Shown piece after piece: positions 16,399 to 25,896 of a stretch of DNA of 64,000 nucleotides. Each line of letters begins with the position of its first letter. The first letter of the stretch is position 1. A program made the position numbers and the translations under genes. The DNA is taken from the NCBI RefSeq assembly GCF_030718205.1, contig NZ_JAUZQF010000011.1, forward strand, positions 310,001-374,000, in the 5' to 3' direction. The notes under the pieces are model-generated. The model was not told the origin of the DNA. It made no database searches and was given only the letters and a program-made list of their open reading frames with translations. The stretch is from Nonomuraea turcica (GTDB taxonomy: Bacteria; Actinomycetota; Actinomycetes; Streptosporangiales; Streptosporangiaceae).

Positions 16399-17475
16399 AT
16401 GGATGCGCTCTTGCTGGTCGGACTGTTCGTCATCCTCTTCGCCGTGGTCACCGTGCTCAAGGCCGTGCGGATCGTCCCACAGGCCCGGGCGGCCAACGTC
16501 GAGCGCCTCGGCCGTTACCATCGCACGCTCAAGCCCGGCCTCAACTTCGTGATCCCGTACATCGACCGCGTCTATCCCAAGCTCGATCTACGTGAGCAGG
16601 TCGTGTCCTTCCGTCCGCAGCCGGTCATCACCGAGGACAACCTGGTCGTCGAGATCGACACGGTCCTCTACTTCCAGATCACCGACCCGCGGGCGGCGGC
16701 GTACGAGATCGCCAACTACATTCAGGGTGTCGAGCAGTTGACGGTCACCACGCTGCGTAACGTCGTCGGCTCCATGGACCTGGAGAAGACCTTGACTTCG
16801 CGCGACACCATCAACAGCCAGCTTCGCGGCGTCCTCGACGAGGCCACCGGCAAGTGGGGGCTGCGCGTCAACCGGGTCGAGATCAAGGCCATCGACCCGC
16901 CCAAGACCATCAAGGACGCGATGGAGAAGCAGATGCGGGCCGAGCGGGACAAGCGGGCCGCGATCCTCAACGCCGAAGGCCAGCGCCAGTCGCAGATCCT
17001 CACGGCGGAGGGCGACAAGCAGAGCCGCATCCTGCGCGCCGAAGGCGGCCGCACCGCGGCCATCCTGGAGGCCGAGGGCCAGTCGCGCGCCATCGACCAG
17101 GTCTTCCAGGCCGTGCACCGCAACGACCCGGACCCGAAGCTGCTGGCGTACCAATACCTGCAGATGCTGCCGCAGCTGGCGCAGGGTCCGGGCAACACGT
17201 TCTGGGTGATCCCGAGCGAGGTCACCTCGGCGCTGCAGGGTGTCTCGAAGGCGTTCACCGAGGCGCTGCCGCAGTCAGCGGCCACGCGGGAGGAGGCCCC
17301 GGAGAGCTCGGCCGCCGAGGAGGAGGCCGCCAGGGCGGCGGAGGCCGCGGCCGAGGCGGTCGCCGACGCTCAGGAGGCGGAGAGCCCGAACGGGCCGCGC
17401 CAGCTCACCCAGGGCGTCCAGGAGCCTTCCCCGTTCCCCGACCTGGAGCGGGAGAAGAAGGAGACCGAGCGCTGA
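16399..17475 (+). CDS. SPFH/band 7 (stomatin-like) membrane protein
   Basis: The 358-residue protein has one N-terminal membrane helix ('LLVGLFVILFAVVTVLKAV'), an SPFH domain beginning 'IVPQARAANVERLGRYHRTL', and a long coiled region with repeated Glu-Gly-Lys/Arg segments ('AEGQRQSQILTAEGDKQSRI'). The Ala/Glu-rich C-terminal tail (about residues 295-340) is low complexity. It is a paraslipin/QmcA-type stomatin relative expected to form large ring-like oligomers at the membrane with its NfeD partner encoded just upstream. The function in actinomycetes is not settled. Confidence 0.93.
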   Translation: MDALLLVGLFVILFAVVTVLKAVRIVPQARAANVERLGRYHRTLKPGLNFVIPYIDRVYPKLDLREQVVSFRPQPVITEDNLVVEIDTVLYFQITDPRAAAYEIANYIQGVEQLTVTTLRNVVGSMDLEKTLTSRDTINSQLRGVLDEATGKWGLRVNRVEIKAIDPPKTIKDAMEKQMRAERDKRAAILNAEGQRQSQILTAEGDKQSRILRAEGGRTAAILEAEGQSRAIDQVFQAVHRNDPDPKLLAYQYLQMLPQLAQGPGNTFWVIPSEVTSALQGVSKAFTEALPQSAATREEAPESSAAEEEAARAAEAAAEAVADAQEAESPNGPRQLTQGVQEPSPFPDLEREKKETER

Positions 17476-17520
17476 GGTTCGGATGAAGGACCGTGCGGCA
17501 GGCGCTGTCCTTTCGCCTGG

Positions 17521-18090
17521 TCAGTGCGACAGCGGTGCCTCCGTGGTGTCCACCAAGACGCACTCCGCGATCGGCCCCTCGGCCACTCTGGCCCAGATGC
17601 CGGCGATCACCCCGCCGTTGTTCTCCGACGAGCTGAACTCCAGAACCCCCGTCTGGCCCGGGCCGATCACGCTGGGGTCGATGGTGAAGCTGCCGAAGTG
17701 CTCCTCCGGCGCGGGCCAGACGGCAAGATCCGCTTCCTCCTTGTCCAAGAAGCGGGCCGCGCGGGGCTGCGGGCTGCACTTCTTGCCGATGGGGATGTAG
17801 TCCACGACCACGTTCGCCCCCATGCTCTGCAGCTCCGCCTGGAGGCCCTTCGGGTCCTTGGTCTCGTTGATGGTGATGTGGATCAGCCCATCGGCGCCCT
17901 TGGTCACCGCGTACGCAGGGGGGCCGCCGAAGAGCAGCGGTACGGCCACCGCGGCGGCGGCCGCCAGGGCCAGGGCAGGGGCTGCCAGGACGGCGCGGCG
18001 CTTCCGCGGCGCCTTGTCGATCTCGGTCATCACGAACTCCTTGAGCAGTCGGTGACGGCCCTCGGGAAGATCGCGCTCGGCCGGCTTCAT
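17521..18090 (-). CDS. Membrane-anchored partner of the adjacent ECF sigma factor
   Basis: The 189-residue protein has a short cytosolic N-terminus ('RHRLLKEFVMTEIDK'), one membrane helix (about residues 33-55, Ala/Leu-rich) and an exported domain starting 'AVTKGADGLIHITI'. It overlaps the sigma gene by ATGA, the usual sigma/anti-sigma arrangement, but I see no zinc-binding HxxxCxxC motif. The exported domain resembles that of the protein at 27548-28405 (shared 'DP..L...L...G' pattern and a following 'VIPA/YIPI'), so the two are paralogues. A regulatory or sensory role is inferred from context. A single free Cys pair lies near residues 105 and 180. Confidence 0.75.
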   Translation of the reverse strand: MKPAERDLPEGRHRLLKEFVMTEIDKAPRKRRAVLAAPALALAAAAAVAVPLLFGGPPAYAVTKGADGLIHITINETKDPKGLQAELQSMGANVVVDYIPIGKKCSPQPRAARFLDKEEADLAVWPAPEEHFGSFTIDPSVIGPGQTGVLEFSSSENNGGVIAGIWARVAEGPIAECVLVDTTEAPLSH

Positions 18091-18680
18091 CGGATCTCCT
18101 CCTTCTCGGGGCCTCGGTCACCTACTACCTGTCGCCTCGCCGGAGGCGGTTCCCCGGCGCCGGCGAGTTTCTTGCGGGCCCGTGAGAGCCTGGACCTGAC
18201 CGTGCCTACCGGGATGCCGAGTGCCTCGGCAGCCTGCGCGTAGTCGAGCCCCGCCCACACGCAGAGCGCGAACACGTCCTGCTCCGCGCGGCGAAGCTTG
18301 CCGTACGCCTGCCGCACCGCCGCCAGCCGTTCGGCGTCGTCGATGCGGCTCACGACCTCCTCGGCGAAGTCCGGCACCCCCTCGCCCCTGGGCAGCCGGG
18401 CCAGCGCGTCGTCATGCCGACGGGCGGCCCGGCGCATGTTGCGGGCGATGTTGGTGGCGATGCCGAGCAGCCAGGGCCGCAGCGAGCCGCCCTCGGCGTC
18501 GATCTTGCCTCGAAGCCGCCACGCCTCCAGGAACGTCAGCGCCGTCACGTCCTCGGCTGTGGACCAGTTGCCGGTCAGGCGAAAGGCGTGGTTGTAGACG
18601 GCTTTGGAGCACTGGTCGAAGAGCTCACCGAACGCGGCTTTATCCCCGCGCCGTATCCGGGCCCGTAATGACATGTCCAC
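18087..18680 (-). CDS. ECF-type RNA polymerase sigma factor
   Basis: The 197-residue protein has region 2 ('AFGELFDQCSKAVYNHAFRL', 'AEDVTALTFLEAWR', 'LRPWLLGIATNIARN') and region 4 ('LRRAEQDVFALCVWAGLDYA', 'EALGIPVGTVRSRLSRARKK'), the layout of group 4 sigma factors. A Pro/Arg-rich tail of about 25 residues follows. It is co-translated with the membrane-anchored protein through an ATGA overlap. The nucleotidyltransferase remnant lies 22 bp upstream on the same strand. An alternative start is ATG 18674. Its target promoters are unknown. Confidence 0.93.
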   Translation of the reverse strand: MDMSLRARIRRGDKAAFGELFDQCSKAVYNHAFRLTGNWSTAEDVTALTFLEAWRLRGKIDAEGGSLRPWLLGIATNIARNMRRAARRHDDALARLPRGEGVPDFAEEVVSRIDDAERLAAVRQAYGKLRRAEQDVFALCVWAGLDYAQAAEALGIPVGTVRSRLSRARKKLAGAGEPPPARRQVVGDRGPEKEEIR

Positions 18681-18702
18681 ACATATCTACTGTCCGGCTG
18701 AT

Positions 18703-19418
18703 TCAACGGGTTCCCGGCAACTGCTGCATTCCCAGCCGGCGCCCGAGATCGTCCCGCCAGGCGGCGATCCACACCCGCAGCTCCGCCACTTCCTCCTCGG
18801 ACACGCCGTAGGCGGCGAGGTCCTCGGTGACGAGGTCGGCCGCACGCGGCAACCGGATGGCGGCCAGGAGATCCAGCACCTCGCCGGGGTCGCAATCCTT
18901 CATCCGCGCGAGCCCAAGCGCCTCCAGCTCCTCGAAGGTGTAGGAGCCGGCGACCCCTTGCACGTCGAAGTAGTCACGCGGCTCGAAGCGCGACAGAAGA
19001 GCGATCATTTTCTGTCCGATCGCGTCCTCATGTGAGACAGTGCGAACCCTGCTCCCGGGGCGGATCTCGACCTCGACCGGCGCTCCGGCGAGGTCAAGGG
19101 TGTGGGCGGGCCGCTGGATGACGTCCACCTCAAGCATCTGACCGGTGGGAAACCAAGGGGCCGCGACGCGGAGGCGCGAGACCAGCAGGCCCACGATGAC
19201 CTCGGCCGAATAGCCATGCGCGCGATACTCGTCGGCCAGCAGCGCGGCCACCCGCAGGCACGGCTCGCCATCCGCGTAGGCGAAGTCGAGATCGGCCGAG
19301 GGCCGGTCGGCGATGCCGTGCGCCTGCATGCTGTAGCCGCCGACCAGGAGCAGGCCATGGCGGTTGAGAAGGGCACCACGTCTTCGATGGCTCTGGCGTG
19401 CCAGTCGGGAATCCGCAC
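18703..19418 (-). pseudogene. AbiEii/AbiGii-type nucleotidyltransferase, interrupted by a frameshift
   Basis: Two frames together give a full protein of about 238 residues. GTG 19418 starts 'MRIPDWHARAIEDVVP'; at base 19371 the frame must shift by -1 to continue 'LLNRHGLLLVGGYSMQAHG' and 'DRPSADLDFAYADG'. That is the GG...DxD nucleotidyltransferase core, followed by 'IGQKMIALLSRFEPRDYFDV', typical of AbiEii toxins. The downstream frame has no ATG, GTG or TTG before the GG motif; its first ATG (19329) would cut the GG motif off. One missing C in the run CCC at 19371-19373 would explain it. No good slippery heptamer is present, so mutation or sequencing error is likelier than programmed shifting. 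It is coupled to the upstream 125-residue gene. Confidence 0.75.
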
Positions 19419-19419
19419 C

Positions 19420-19797
19420 TCAGGAGGCCATCAGCCGTGGAATGCGGCGGATCTCCTCCGGAGCGGAGATCGCGGCCAGCTCGGGGAAGGTCAGCTCCCA
19501 CACCGATCGGTAGACGGGATCCAGCCGCCACCAGAGATCGAACCAATGGCTGAGCAGGAGAGCGTGGTTGAGCAGCTCCACCATGTCCTCACGCCGCCCG
19601 GCCTGGATGATCCGGGCATAGGCCTCAAGGCGCTGCCGGTAGACGGCGAGGTCGTATTCGCGCCGTCCCGACCAGGCGATGTGGCCGGGCAGCGTGAGCA
19701 CGCCGTGGACGGGGCCGTGGAGGTCGCACAGGGAGGATGGGAGGACACTCTCGGCGTATTCCCGTGACCCAGGTGGCAGATCCTCGAAGGTGGTCAT
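19420..19797 (-). CDS. Small partner protein of the nucleotidyltransferase, unknown family
   Basis: The 125-residue soluble protein is encoded immediately upstream of the nucleotidyltransferase; its TGA is one base from the GTG of that gene. It is Trp/Tyr-rich ('HGPVHGVLTLPGHIAWSGRR', 'HALLLSHWFDLWWRLDPVYR') and probably mostly helical. I do not recognise the family. By position it would be the antitoxin or an accessory factor of an AbiE-like pair, but it has none of the winged-helix features of AbiEi, so the role is open. The stop codon separates it in frame from the nucleotidyltransferase reading. Confidence 0.65.
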   Translation of the reverse strand: MTTFEDLPPGSREYAESVLPSSLCDLHGPVHGVLTLPGHIAWSGRREYDLAVYRQRLEAYARIIQAGRREDMVELLNHALLLSHWFDLWWRLDPVYRSVWELTFPELAAISAPEEIRRIPRLMAS

Positions 19798-19842
19798 CGC
19801 CCGGCCCCTTCCCGAGACATCTCTTTCCCCAGCGTATCCCGG

Positions 19843-21012
19843 TCAGCCCTGCCCGGCATCGAAGTACGCGGCCAGCTCCGGATCCAGAGCCGGCACGTCG
19901 TGCGGCATGCCCCCATCCCGCAACGACATCGTGGCCATATAGCCCGCCGCCACGCTCATCCTGGCCGCCACCGGAGAGGTGTCCGTCAGTCCCCCGTCCC
20001 GGACGAACCTGCAGAACTCCGCCACGATCTCGACGTCCGCGCCCCCGTGCGACCCCGTGGCGGGAGGCACCTTGTACGTGATGTCGCAGTCGTCCCGGTA
20101 GCCCGTGGGCCCGGTGTTCCACACCTTGACCGTGTCGCCGGGCCCGTCGCCGAAGTTCTCCAGCCGCCCCTCCGTGCCGATGACCGTGTAGTTGCGCACG
20201 TAGTCGGGCGAGAAGTGGCACTGCTGGTAGGCGGCGATGACGCCATTGTCCAGGCGCATGTTCATCACCGACACGTCCTCGACGTCGACGACGTGGTGCA
20301 GGTCGCGGCGCGCGGTCGGCGGCCAGTCGTACTCCTGGAGCCAGCCGTCGGGGCGCGGGGTGCCGGGTGCGCGGCGCGGCAGGTCGCCGTAGAGCATGAG
20401 GTCGCCCAGCGCGTTCACCCGGGTGGTGTAGCCGCCCGCGAGCCAGTGGATCACGTCGAGGTCGTGCGCCGCCTTCTGCAGCAGCAGACCCGTGGTGCGG
20501 GTGCGGTCCGCGTGCCAATCCTTGAAGTAGTAGTCCCCGCCGTACGAGACGAAGTGGCGCACCCAGACAGTCTTCGGCTCGCCGATGACGCCCTTGAGGA
20601 TGATGTCGCGCATGAGCCGGACCACGCCCATATGTCGCATGTTGTGCCCCACATACAGGCGCGTGCCGGTCTCGCGGGCGGCGCGCAGGATGTTGTCGCA
20701 GCCCTGCACGGTGATCGCCATCGGCTTCTCCAGGTAGACGGCTTTGCCGGCCCGGAGGCAGTCGATGGCGATGCGCTCGTGGGTGTCGTCGGGGGTGTTG
20801 ACGATGACCGCGTCGAGGTCGCGGCGGTCGAGCAGCTCCCGGTAGTCCCCGGTCAGGAACTCGGCCTCGAACCTCCCCGCCTGCCTCTTGAGCACCGCCG
20901 GGTCGGAGTCGCACAGGGCGGCCACGATCGAGCCCTTGCCCGGCCGGTGCGCGGCCAGGGCGAGGTTCGCCCGCAGGCCGAGGCCGATGACTCCCATTCG
21001 CAGGTCTTCCAC
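19843..21012 (-). CDS. Gfo/Idh/MocA-family oxidoreductase
   Basis: The 389-residue protein has an N-terminal Rossmann fold ('MGVIGLGLRANLALAAHRPG'), the conserved 'EKPMAIT' with the catalytic-region Lys at about residue 96, and a C-terminal alpha/beta domain with 'HDLDVIHWLAG', the metal-free His/Asp site used on sugar-like substrates. Family members oxidise or reduce inositols, sugars and pseudosugars with NAD(P). 'NMRHMGVVRLMRDIILKG' is typical of the larger actinobacterial members. Start is GTG 21012 behind GGAAGGGA. It diverges from tdh across about 240 bp. The substrate is unknown. Confidence 0.9.
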   Translation of the reverse strand: MEDLRMGVIGLGLRANLALAAHRPGKGSIVAALCDSDPAVLKRQAGRFEAEFLTGDYRELLDRRDLDAVIVNTPDDTHERIAIDCLRAGKAVYLEKPMAITVQGCDNILRAARETGTRLYVGHNMRHMGVVRLMRDIILKGVIGEPKTVWVRHFVSYGGDYYFKDWHADRTRTTGLLLQKAAHDLDVIHWLAGGYTTRVNALGDLMLYGDLPRRAPGTPRPDGWLQEYDWPPTARRDLHHVVDVEDVSVMNMRLDNGVIAAYQQCHFSPDYVRNYTVIGTEGRLENFGDGPGDTVKVWNTGPTGYRDDCDITYKVPPATGSHGGADVEIVAEFCRFVRDGGLTDTSPVAARMSVAAGYMATMSLRDGGMPHDVPALDPELAAYFDAGQG

Positions 21013-21086
21013 GATGGTCCCTTCCGATTCAGCCCCGGCGCGCTCCTGAAGCCCAGTCCGTACGCGTCGACGTGGAGGCTAGTACG

Positions 21087-21236
21087 TATTTATGCAAATA
21101 ACTAGAGAGAACAGAGCAGCTTTGAGCAGAGACGTCCAGAATTGCTGCGGCGTGAAGGAGAGCTGTGGGGGCACTTAAGAATCCCGCGATGGACATGCTC
21201 GGAGTTGAGAGGGCACAGTGCGTTAGGTTCGACCTA
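21087..21236. promoter_or_regulatory. AT-rich intergenic stretch with two small palindromes upstream of tdh
   Basis: The 239 bp between the oxidoreductase and tdh contain an AT-rich patch with TATTT-ATGC-AAATA (21087-21100) and, near the tdh ribosome-binding site, TAGGT-TCG-ACCTA (21224-21236). These are candidate operators for the divergent pair. The tdh leader is long, about 150 bases if transcription starts near the AT-rich patch. I see no known riboswitch fold. Confidence 0.35.
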
Positions 21237-21251
21237 GGGGGATGGGAGCCA

Positions 21252-22351
21252 ATGAAAGCGCTGGTCAAGGAGAAGGCCGAGCCTGGTCTCTCGCTGGTTG
21301 ACGTGCCTGAGCCCACGATCGGCCCGGGCGAGGTGAAGATTCGGGTGTTGCGGACCGGGATCTGCGGCACCGACCTGCATATCCGGAAATTTGATGACTG
21401 GGCGCGGCACACCCTGAAGCTCCCGCTCATCGTCGGCCACGAGTTCTCCGGCCACGTGGTCGAGGTGGCACCGGGCGTCGAGGACGTCGCGGTCGGCGAT
21501 CTCGTCAGCGGCGAGGGCCACCTGGTGTGCGGCAAGTGCCGCAACTGCATGGCGGGCCGCAGACACCTGTGCCGCAACACGGTCGGTCTCGGCGTCAACA
21601 GGGACGGCGCGTTCGCCGAATACGTCACGCTGCCCGCCTCGAACGTCTGGGTGCACCGCGTCCCCGTCCACCCCGACGTGGCGGCCATCTTCGACCCGTT
21701 CGGCAACGCCGTGCACACCGCGCTGTCCTTCCCCCTGGTCGGCGAGGACGTGCTGATCACCGGCGCCGGGCCGATCGGGCTGATGGCGGCGGCCGTGGCC
21801 ACGCACGTCGGCGCGCGCAACGTGATGATCACCGACGTCCACGACGAGCGCCTGGACCTGGCGGGCAAGCTCGGCGTCTCCCTCGCGCTGAACGTCACCA
21901 GGTCCTCCATCGAGGAAGGCATGCGGCAGCTGCACATGCGCGAGGGCTTCGACGTGGGGCTGGAGATGTCCGGCCATCCCGCGGCGGTGCGCGACATGAT
22001 CGCGCACATGACGCACGGTGGGAAGATCGCGATGCTCGGGCTGCCGGCCGAGGAGTTCGCCGTCGACTGGGCCACCATCGTGACGTCGATGATCACGATC
22101 AAGGGTGTGTACGGCCGGGAGATGTTCGAGACCTGGTACAACATGTCGGTCCTGATAGAGAAGGGCCTCGACCTCACGCCAGTGATCACCGACCGGTTCT
22201 CGTACGAAGACTTCGACGCCGCCTTCGACACAGCCGCCAGTGGCCGTACGGGCAAGGTCATTTTGGACTGGAGCGGAGGAGCTCGGCCGGAGAGAGCGAG
22301 GAACGAGCCAACGGAGGCCGAAGCGGCCGCGACCATAAGCAGGAGTCGTTG

Positions 22352-22352
<1 letters not shown>
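21252..22352 (+). CDS. tdh: L-threonine 3-dehydrogenase
   Basis: The 366-residue zinc-dependent medium-chain dehydrogenase oxidises L-threonine to 2-amino-3-ketobutyrate with NAD. Zinc ligands appear in 'GICGTDLH' (Cys38) and 'GHEFSGH' (His63, Glu64), the structural zinc loop is 'CGKCRNCMAGRRHLC', and the cofactor fold is 'VLITGAGPIGLMA'. 'KGVYGREMFETWYNM' is diagnostic of threonine dehydrogenase. About 25 residues extend past the normal end 'GKVILDW', rich in Glu/Ala/Arg. Start is ATG 21252, after GGGAG; the ORF extends further upstream without a ribosome-binding site. Stop and kbl start overlap (TGATG). Confidence 0.95.
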
Positions 22353-23521
<1,169 letters not shown>

Positions 23522-23580
23522 TCTGCCCAGGCGCGCCACACTAGACTGACCTGGTCCCTTGGGGTTCTGGAGGTGTTGGC

Positions 23581-23901
23581 ATGCGCGAGGTGGACATCTC
23601 GCACAGCGATCTCGCCACGACGGTGTCGGGGCTCCGCCGATTGTCCGCCACCATGCGCGACCACGTGACCGCCCTGCAGGCCGATCTGTCCGCCGCGGAG
23701 GACTGCTGGGGGACCGGCGAGTTCGGTGCCGAGGCGGGGGCGATCTACCGCAACCTTGTCGAGCGGCTGTTCACGAAGGGCTACGGCATCGCCGACGGGT
23801 ACGGCACGGTGTCGGAACAGGTCTGGAGCATGTCAAGCAACCACAGGGGCGCCGAACACGCGTCCGAGCAGGCGTCCGAGGCGGTCGAACGCCGGCTGTG
23901 A
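23581..23901 (+). CDS. WXG100-like (ESAT-6 type) protein
   Basis: The 106-residue helical protein has the central turn motif in 'EDCWGTGEFGAEAG' (W-x-G near residue 43) flanked by two helices, the hairpin typical of WXG100 proteins secreted through type VII systems. Start is ATG 23581 with GGAGGTG upstream. It lies next to the toxin locus but in the opposite orientation, its end 18 bp from the end of the immunity-candidate gene. It may be a secretion partner of the toxin. No secretion ATPase is in the window. Confidence 0.8.
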   Translation: MREVDISHSDLATTVSGLRRLSATMRDHVTALQADLSAAEDCWGTGEFGAEAGAIYRNLVERLFTKGYGIADGYGTVSEQVWSMSSNHRGAEHASEQASEAVERRL

Positions 23902-23919
23902 ACCGTCGCGAGCACGCGA

Positions 23920-24474
23920 TCAAGGACGGAGCCGGTCGAAGTCGGCCCGGGGCAGGTGGACGCCGAGCGTCGCGGGGTTGATCGCCACGCCGACGTCCGC
24001 GGGCAGCAGGGTGACCAGCTCGCCCCCGCGGATGTCGCGCCACCCTCGTACGCCGTCAGGGAGCGTTGCCGGAAGGTGGGCTCGGGCCGAGTACACGTGT
24101 GCGGCCCGGTCGCCATGGTCGCCGAACAGCGGGACGCGGTCATCCTCCCCGATGCCGGTCAGCACGTCGGCGTCCATGAAGAGTGGGGCGATCCTGGCGT
24201 CGTCGAGGTAGCCGGTGGAGCCGAACTGGATCGCGGCGTCCAGTTCATCGGTCGGCTCGGGGTAGCCGAGCGTGAGGGGTGACGGGCGGTAGTGGGGATT
24301 GGGCCGGAATTCGGCTATCTGGCCGCGCTCGTCCACCTGCCAGGCCCCGGCCACGCCGAACGGGGGCACCTCGCCATCGGGGTCGAAGTACTCATCGATG
24401 ACGTAGAGCCACCGGCCGGGGTTGGCGCGGGCCGCCGCACGCAACTCGTCGCTGATCGGCGGCGGTTCCCTCAT
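23920..24474 (-). CDS. Type VII secretion-associated protein, immunity candidate
   Basis: The 184-residue acidic protein resembles the family annotated as type VII secretion system-associated: 'GRWLYVIDEYFDPDGEVPPF', 'VAGAWQVDERGQIAEFRPNP', 'YRPSPLTLGYPEPTDELDAA'. It starts 6 bp after the toxin stop on the same strand, so it is co-translated with the toxin and is the best immunity or chaperone candidate. The segment 'PNPHYRPSP' resembles the toxin C-terminus 'PNPHYDPGS', and a 15-bp DNA repeat encodes the shared part. Confidence in the gene is high; the immunity role is inference. Confidence 0.8.
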   Translation of the reverse strand: MREPPPISDELRAAARANPGRWLYVIDEYFDPDGEVPPFGVAGAWQVDERGQIAEFRPNPHYRPSPLTLGYPEPTDELDAAIQFGSTGYLDDARIAPLFMDADVLTGIGEDDRVPLFGDHGDRAAHVYSARAHLPATLPDGVRGWRDIRGGELVTLLPADVGVAINPATLGVHLPRADFDRLRP

Positions 24475-24510
24475 CGATGATCAGCTCCCGGGATCGTAGT
24501 GGGGATTGGG
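24289..24510. repeat. 15-bp direct repeat shared by toxin and immunity-candidate genes
   Basis: GTAGTGGGGATTGGG occurs at 24289-24303, within the immunity candidate, and at 24496-24510, at the 3' end of the toxin gene. On the coding strand both copies encode Pro-Asn-Pro-His-Tyr. The match may come from gene conversion, or from selection for a shared peptide motif. Confidence 0.6.
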
Positions 24511-25491
24511 GATGAACGGGTGGTAACCGACGTCGCCCCTCCGGATCTTCTGGGCCCCGACGATGTAGCGCCGGTCGATGCCACCGAGAAAGTCGACTTC
24601 CCGTTCTCGCGGGTTGCCGATCCTGATCCCGTGCTGGCGCAACGTCGGGTTCATGTAGATGCCCCCGGGGGCGTCGATGAGGTAGCGGTAATCGCGGGCG
24701 TAGAGAGTGCCCACGTAAGGGCTCGTTGATGTCGACACGAACGCAGAATTGGAGTAGTCGTGCTGGTGCATCTCCAAACTCGTGGTGTCGCCCCGCGGAT
24801 GGAATCCGTCCTCGAAGATCTCGTCAGGGGATCGATCGTCGCCGCGCCACAGAGAGCGGCGGTCGGTGCGCCACACAGGGTTCGACACGTCGAGCCGGCT
24901 GGGGTCGACAGGGCGTACGGCGGCGCGCAGAGGGTCGCCGTCGAAGGACGCCGGCCAGCGGCCCGGCCTTCGTACCATGGGAGCCCCGAGGTATTCACCT
25001 GCCCTGGCCAAGGGGCGCACCACCATGCGCGCGAACAGCTTCCCGATGATGCCGCGTAGCCTGGTCGCCGCGATCTTCTCGGCCGCGAACGCCGCCGCCC
25101 CGCCGCCCGGCAGCATCATCGTCGCGGAGAGCCGCATCACCAGCTGGAGGAGCGCGAAGATGACGCTCAGCTTGTAGATCATCACGATAAGGGCGGCGGC
25201 CGCCAGGGCGTACATCATGAGCAGGATCGCCGCGGCGACCTCCTCGCCATTGGCTGCCAGACCAGTCTCGTCGTGCCAGTCGTCGTGGAAGGCTCGCGTG
25301 CCCTCGCTGTCGTTGCGGTTGTGCACCCAGGTGACCAGGTCGTCGGCCTCGCCGGTGGTACGCGTGGCGTCGTCGTCGAACCTGGCCAGCCGCATACTGG
25401 TCGCGACCAGGCCCGCCTCGTCGATGTCGGTCCAGGTGTGGCCGGTGGCCAGCAGCAGTGGGTGGAGCGCCGGCGGTAGTTCCAGCCCCAT
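24481..25491 (-). CDS. Type VII-type polymorphic toxin with a scabin/pierisin-like ADP-ribosyltransferase domain
   Basis: The 336-residue protein has three parts. Residues 1-85 are a helical WXG100/T7SS-type leader ('MGLELPPALHPLLLATG'). Residues 86-119 are strongly hydrophobic, one or two membrane-spanning helices. Residues about 200-325 are an R-S-E class ADP-ribosyltransferase: Arg216 in 'LWRGDDRSPDEIFEDGF', the STS motif in 'AFVSTSTSPYV' (about 253-257), 'YRYLIDAPGGIYMN', and Glu296/Glu298 in 'REREVDFLGGI'. Scabin and pierisin modify guanine bases and carry QxE; here ExE is seen. The C-terminus ends 'PNPHYDPGS'. The gene is followed at once by an immunity candidate and preceded by a YbaB-like gene. 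It is expected to be exported and to act inside a target cell. Confidence 0.85.
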   Translation of the reverse strand: MGLELPPALHPLLLATGHTWTDIDEAGLVATSMRLARFDDDATRTTGEADDLVTWVHNRNDSEGTRAFHDDWHDETGLAANGEEVAAAILLMMYALAAAALIVMIYKLSVIFALLQLVMRLSATMMLPGGGAAAFAAEKIAATRLRGIIGKLFARMVVRPLARAGEYLGAPMVRRPGRWPASFDGDPLRAAVRPVDPSRLDVSNPVWRTDRRSLWRGDDRSPDEIFEDGFHPRGDTTSLEMHQHDYSNSAFVSTSTSPYVGTLYARDYRYLIDAPGGIYMNPTLRQHGIRIGNPREREVDFLGGIDRRYIVGAQKIRRGDVGYHPFIPNPHYDPGS

Positions 25492-25542
25492 CAGAACCTG
25501 CCGTTCATGCGGCGGGAAAGGCGGGTCGGTCGATCTCCTCGC

Positions 25543-25896
25543 TCACTGCCGCTTCAACCGATCCAGGCGCAGGCTCAGCTCGTTGACGGTGGACAGGAGC
25601 TCGTTCATCTCCGCATCGGTGTCGGCCTTGACCTTGTCGATCAGGCCGTTCAGCTCCAGCGGGTCCTGCTTCAGCACCTCAGGGATGGCCTGGGTGGCAC
25701 GCTGCTGGGCCGCCGCGCGGGCCTGACCGAACGCCTCCCTGATCGCCTCGGCCAGCTCGGCCGTGGATAGCCGCAGGGCCCGCGGGTCGAGTTTGAGCGC
25801 GGTGAGATCGGAGGTACCGTCCACTTCCACGGTCACCAGCCCATTCGCGGCACTGGCGGTCTCGCGCACCGCCACGAACTCATCCAGAAAGTCCAT
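25543..25896 (-). CDS. YbaB/EbfC-like protein of the toxin locus
   Basis: The 117-residue protein has the YbaB/EbfC pattern 'GLVTVEVDGTSDLTALKLDP' followed by 'LSTAELAEAIREAFGQARAA' and an acidic helical tail. Genes of this type often stand at the head of actinobacterial WXG100 toxin operons. It lies 51 bp upstream of the toxin on the same strand. ATG 25896 has a close GGAGG; GTG 25935 gives a 130-residue form without a ribosome-binding site. It may bind DNA or help assemble the toxin; neither is shown. Confidence 0.8.
   Translation of the reverse strand: MDFLDEFVAVRETASAANGLVTVEVDGTSDLTALKLDPRALRLSTAELAEAIREAFGQARAAAQQRATQAIPEVLKQDPLELNGLIDKVKADTDAEMNELLSTVNELSLRLDRLKRQ

Noticed and set aside
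19365..19380. Programmed -1 frameshift in the nucleotidyltransferase gene
   Set aside because: The bases around the shift (GTG CCC TTC) do not form an X-XXY-YYZ slippery site, and no downstream structure is obvious. A lost base fits better.
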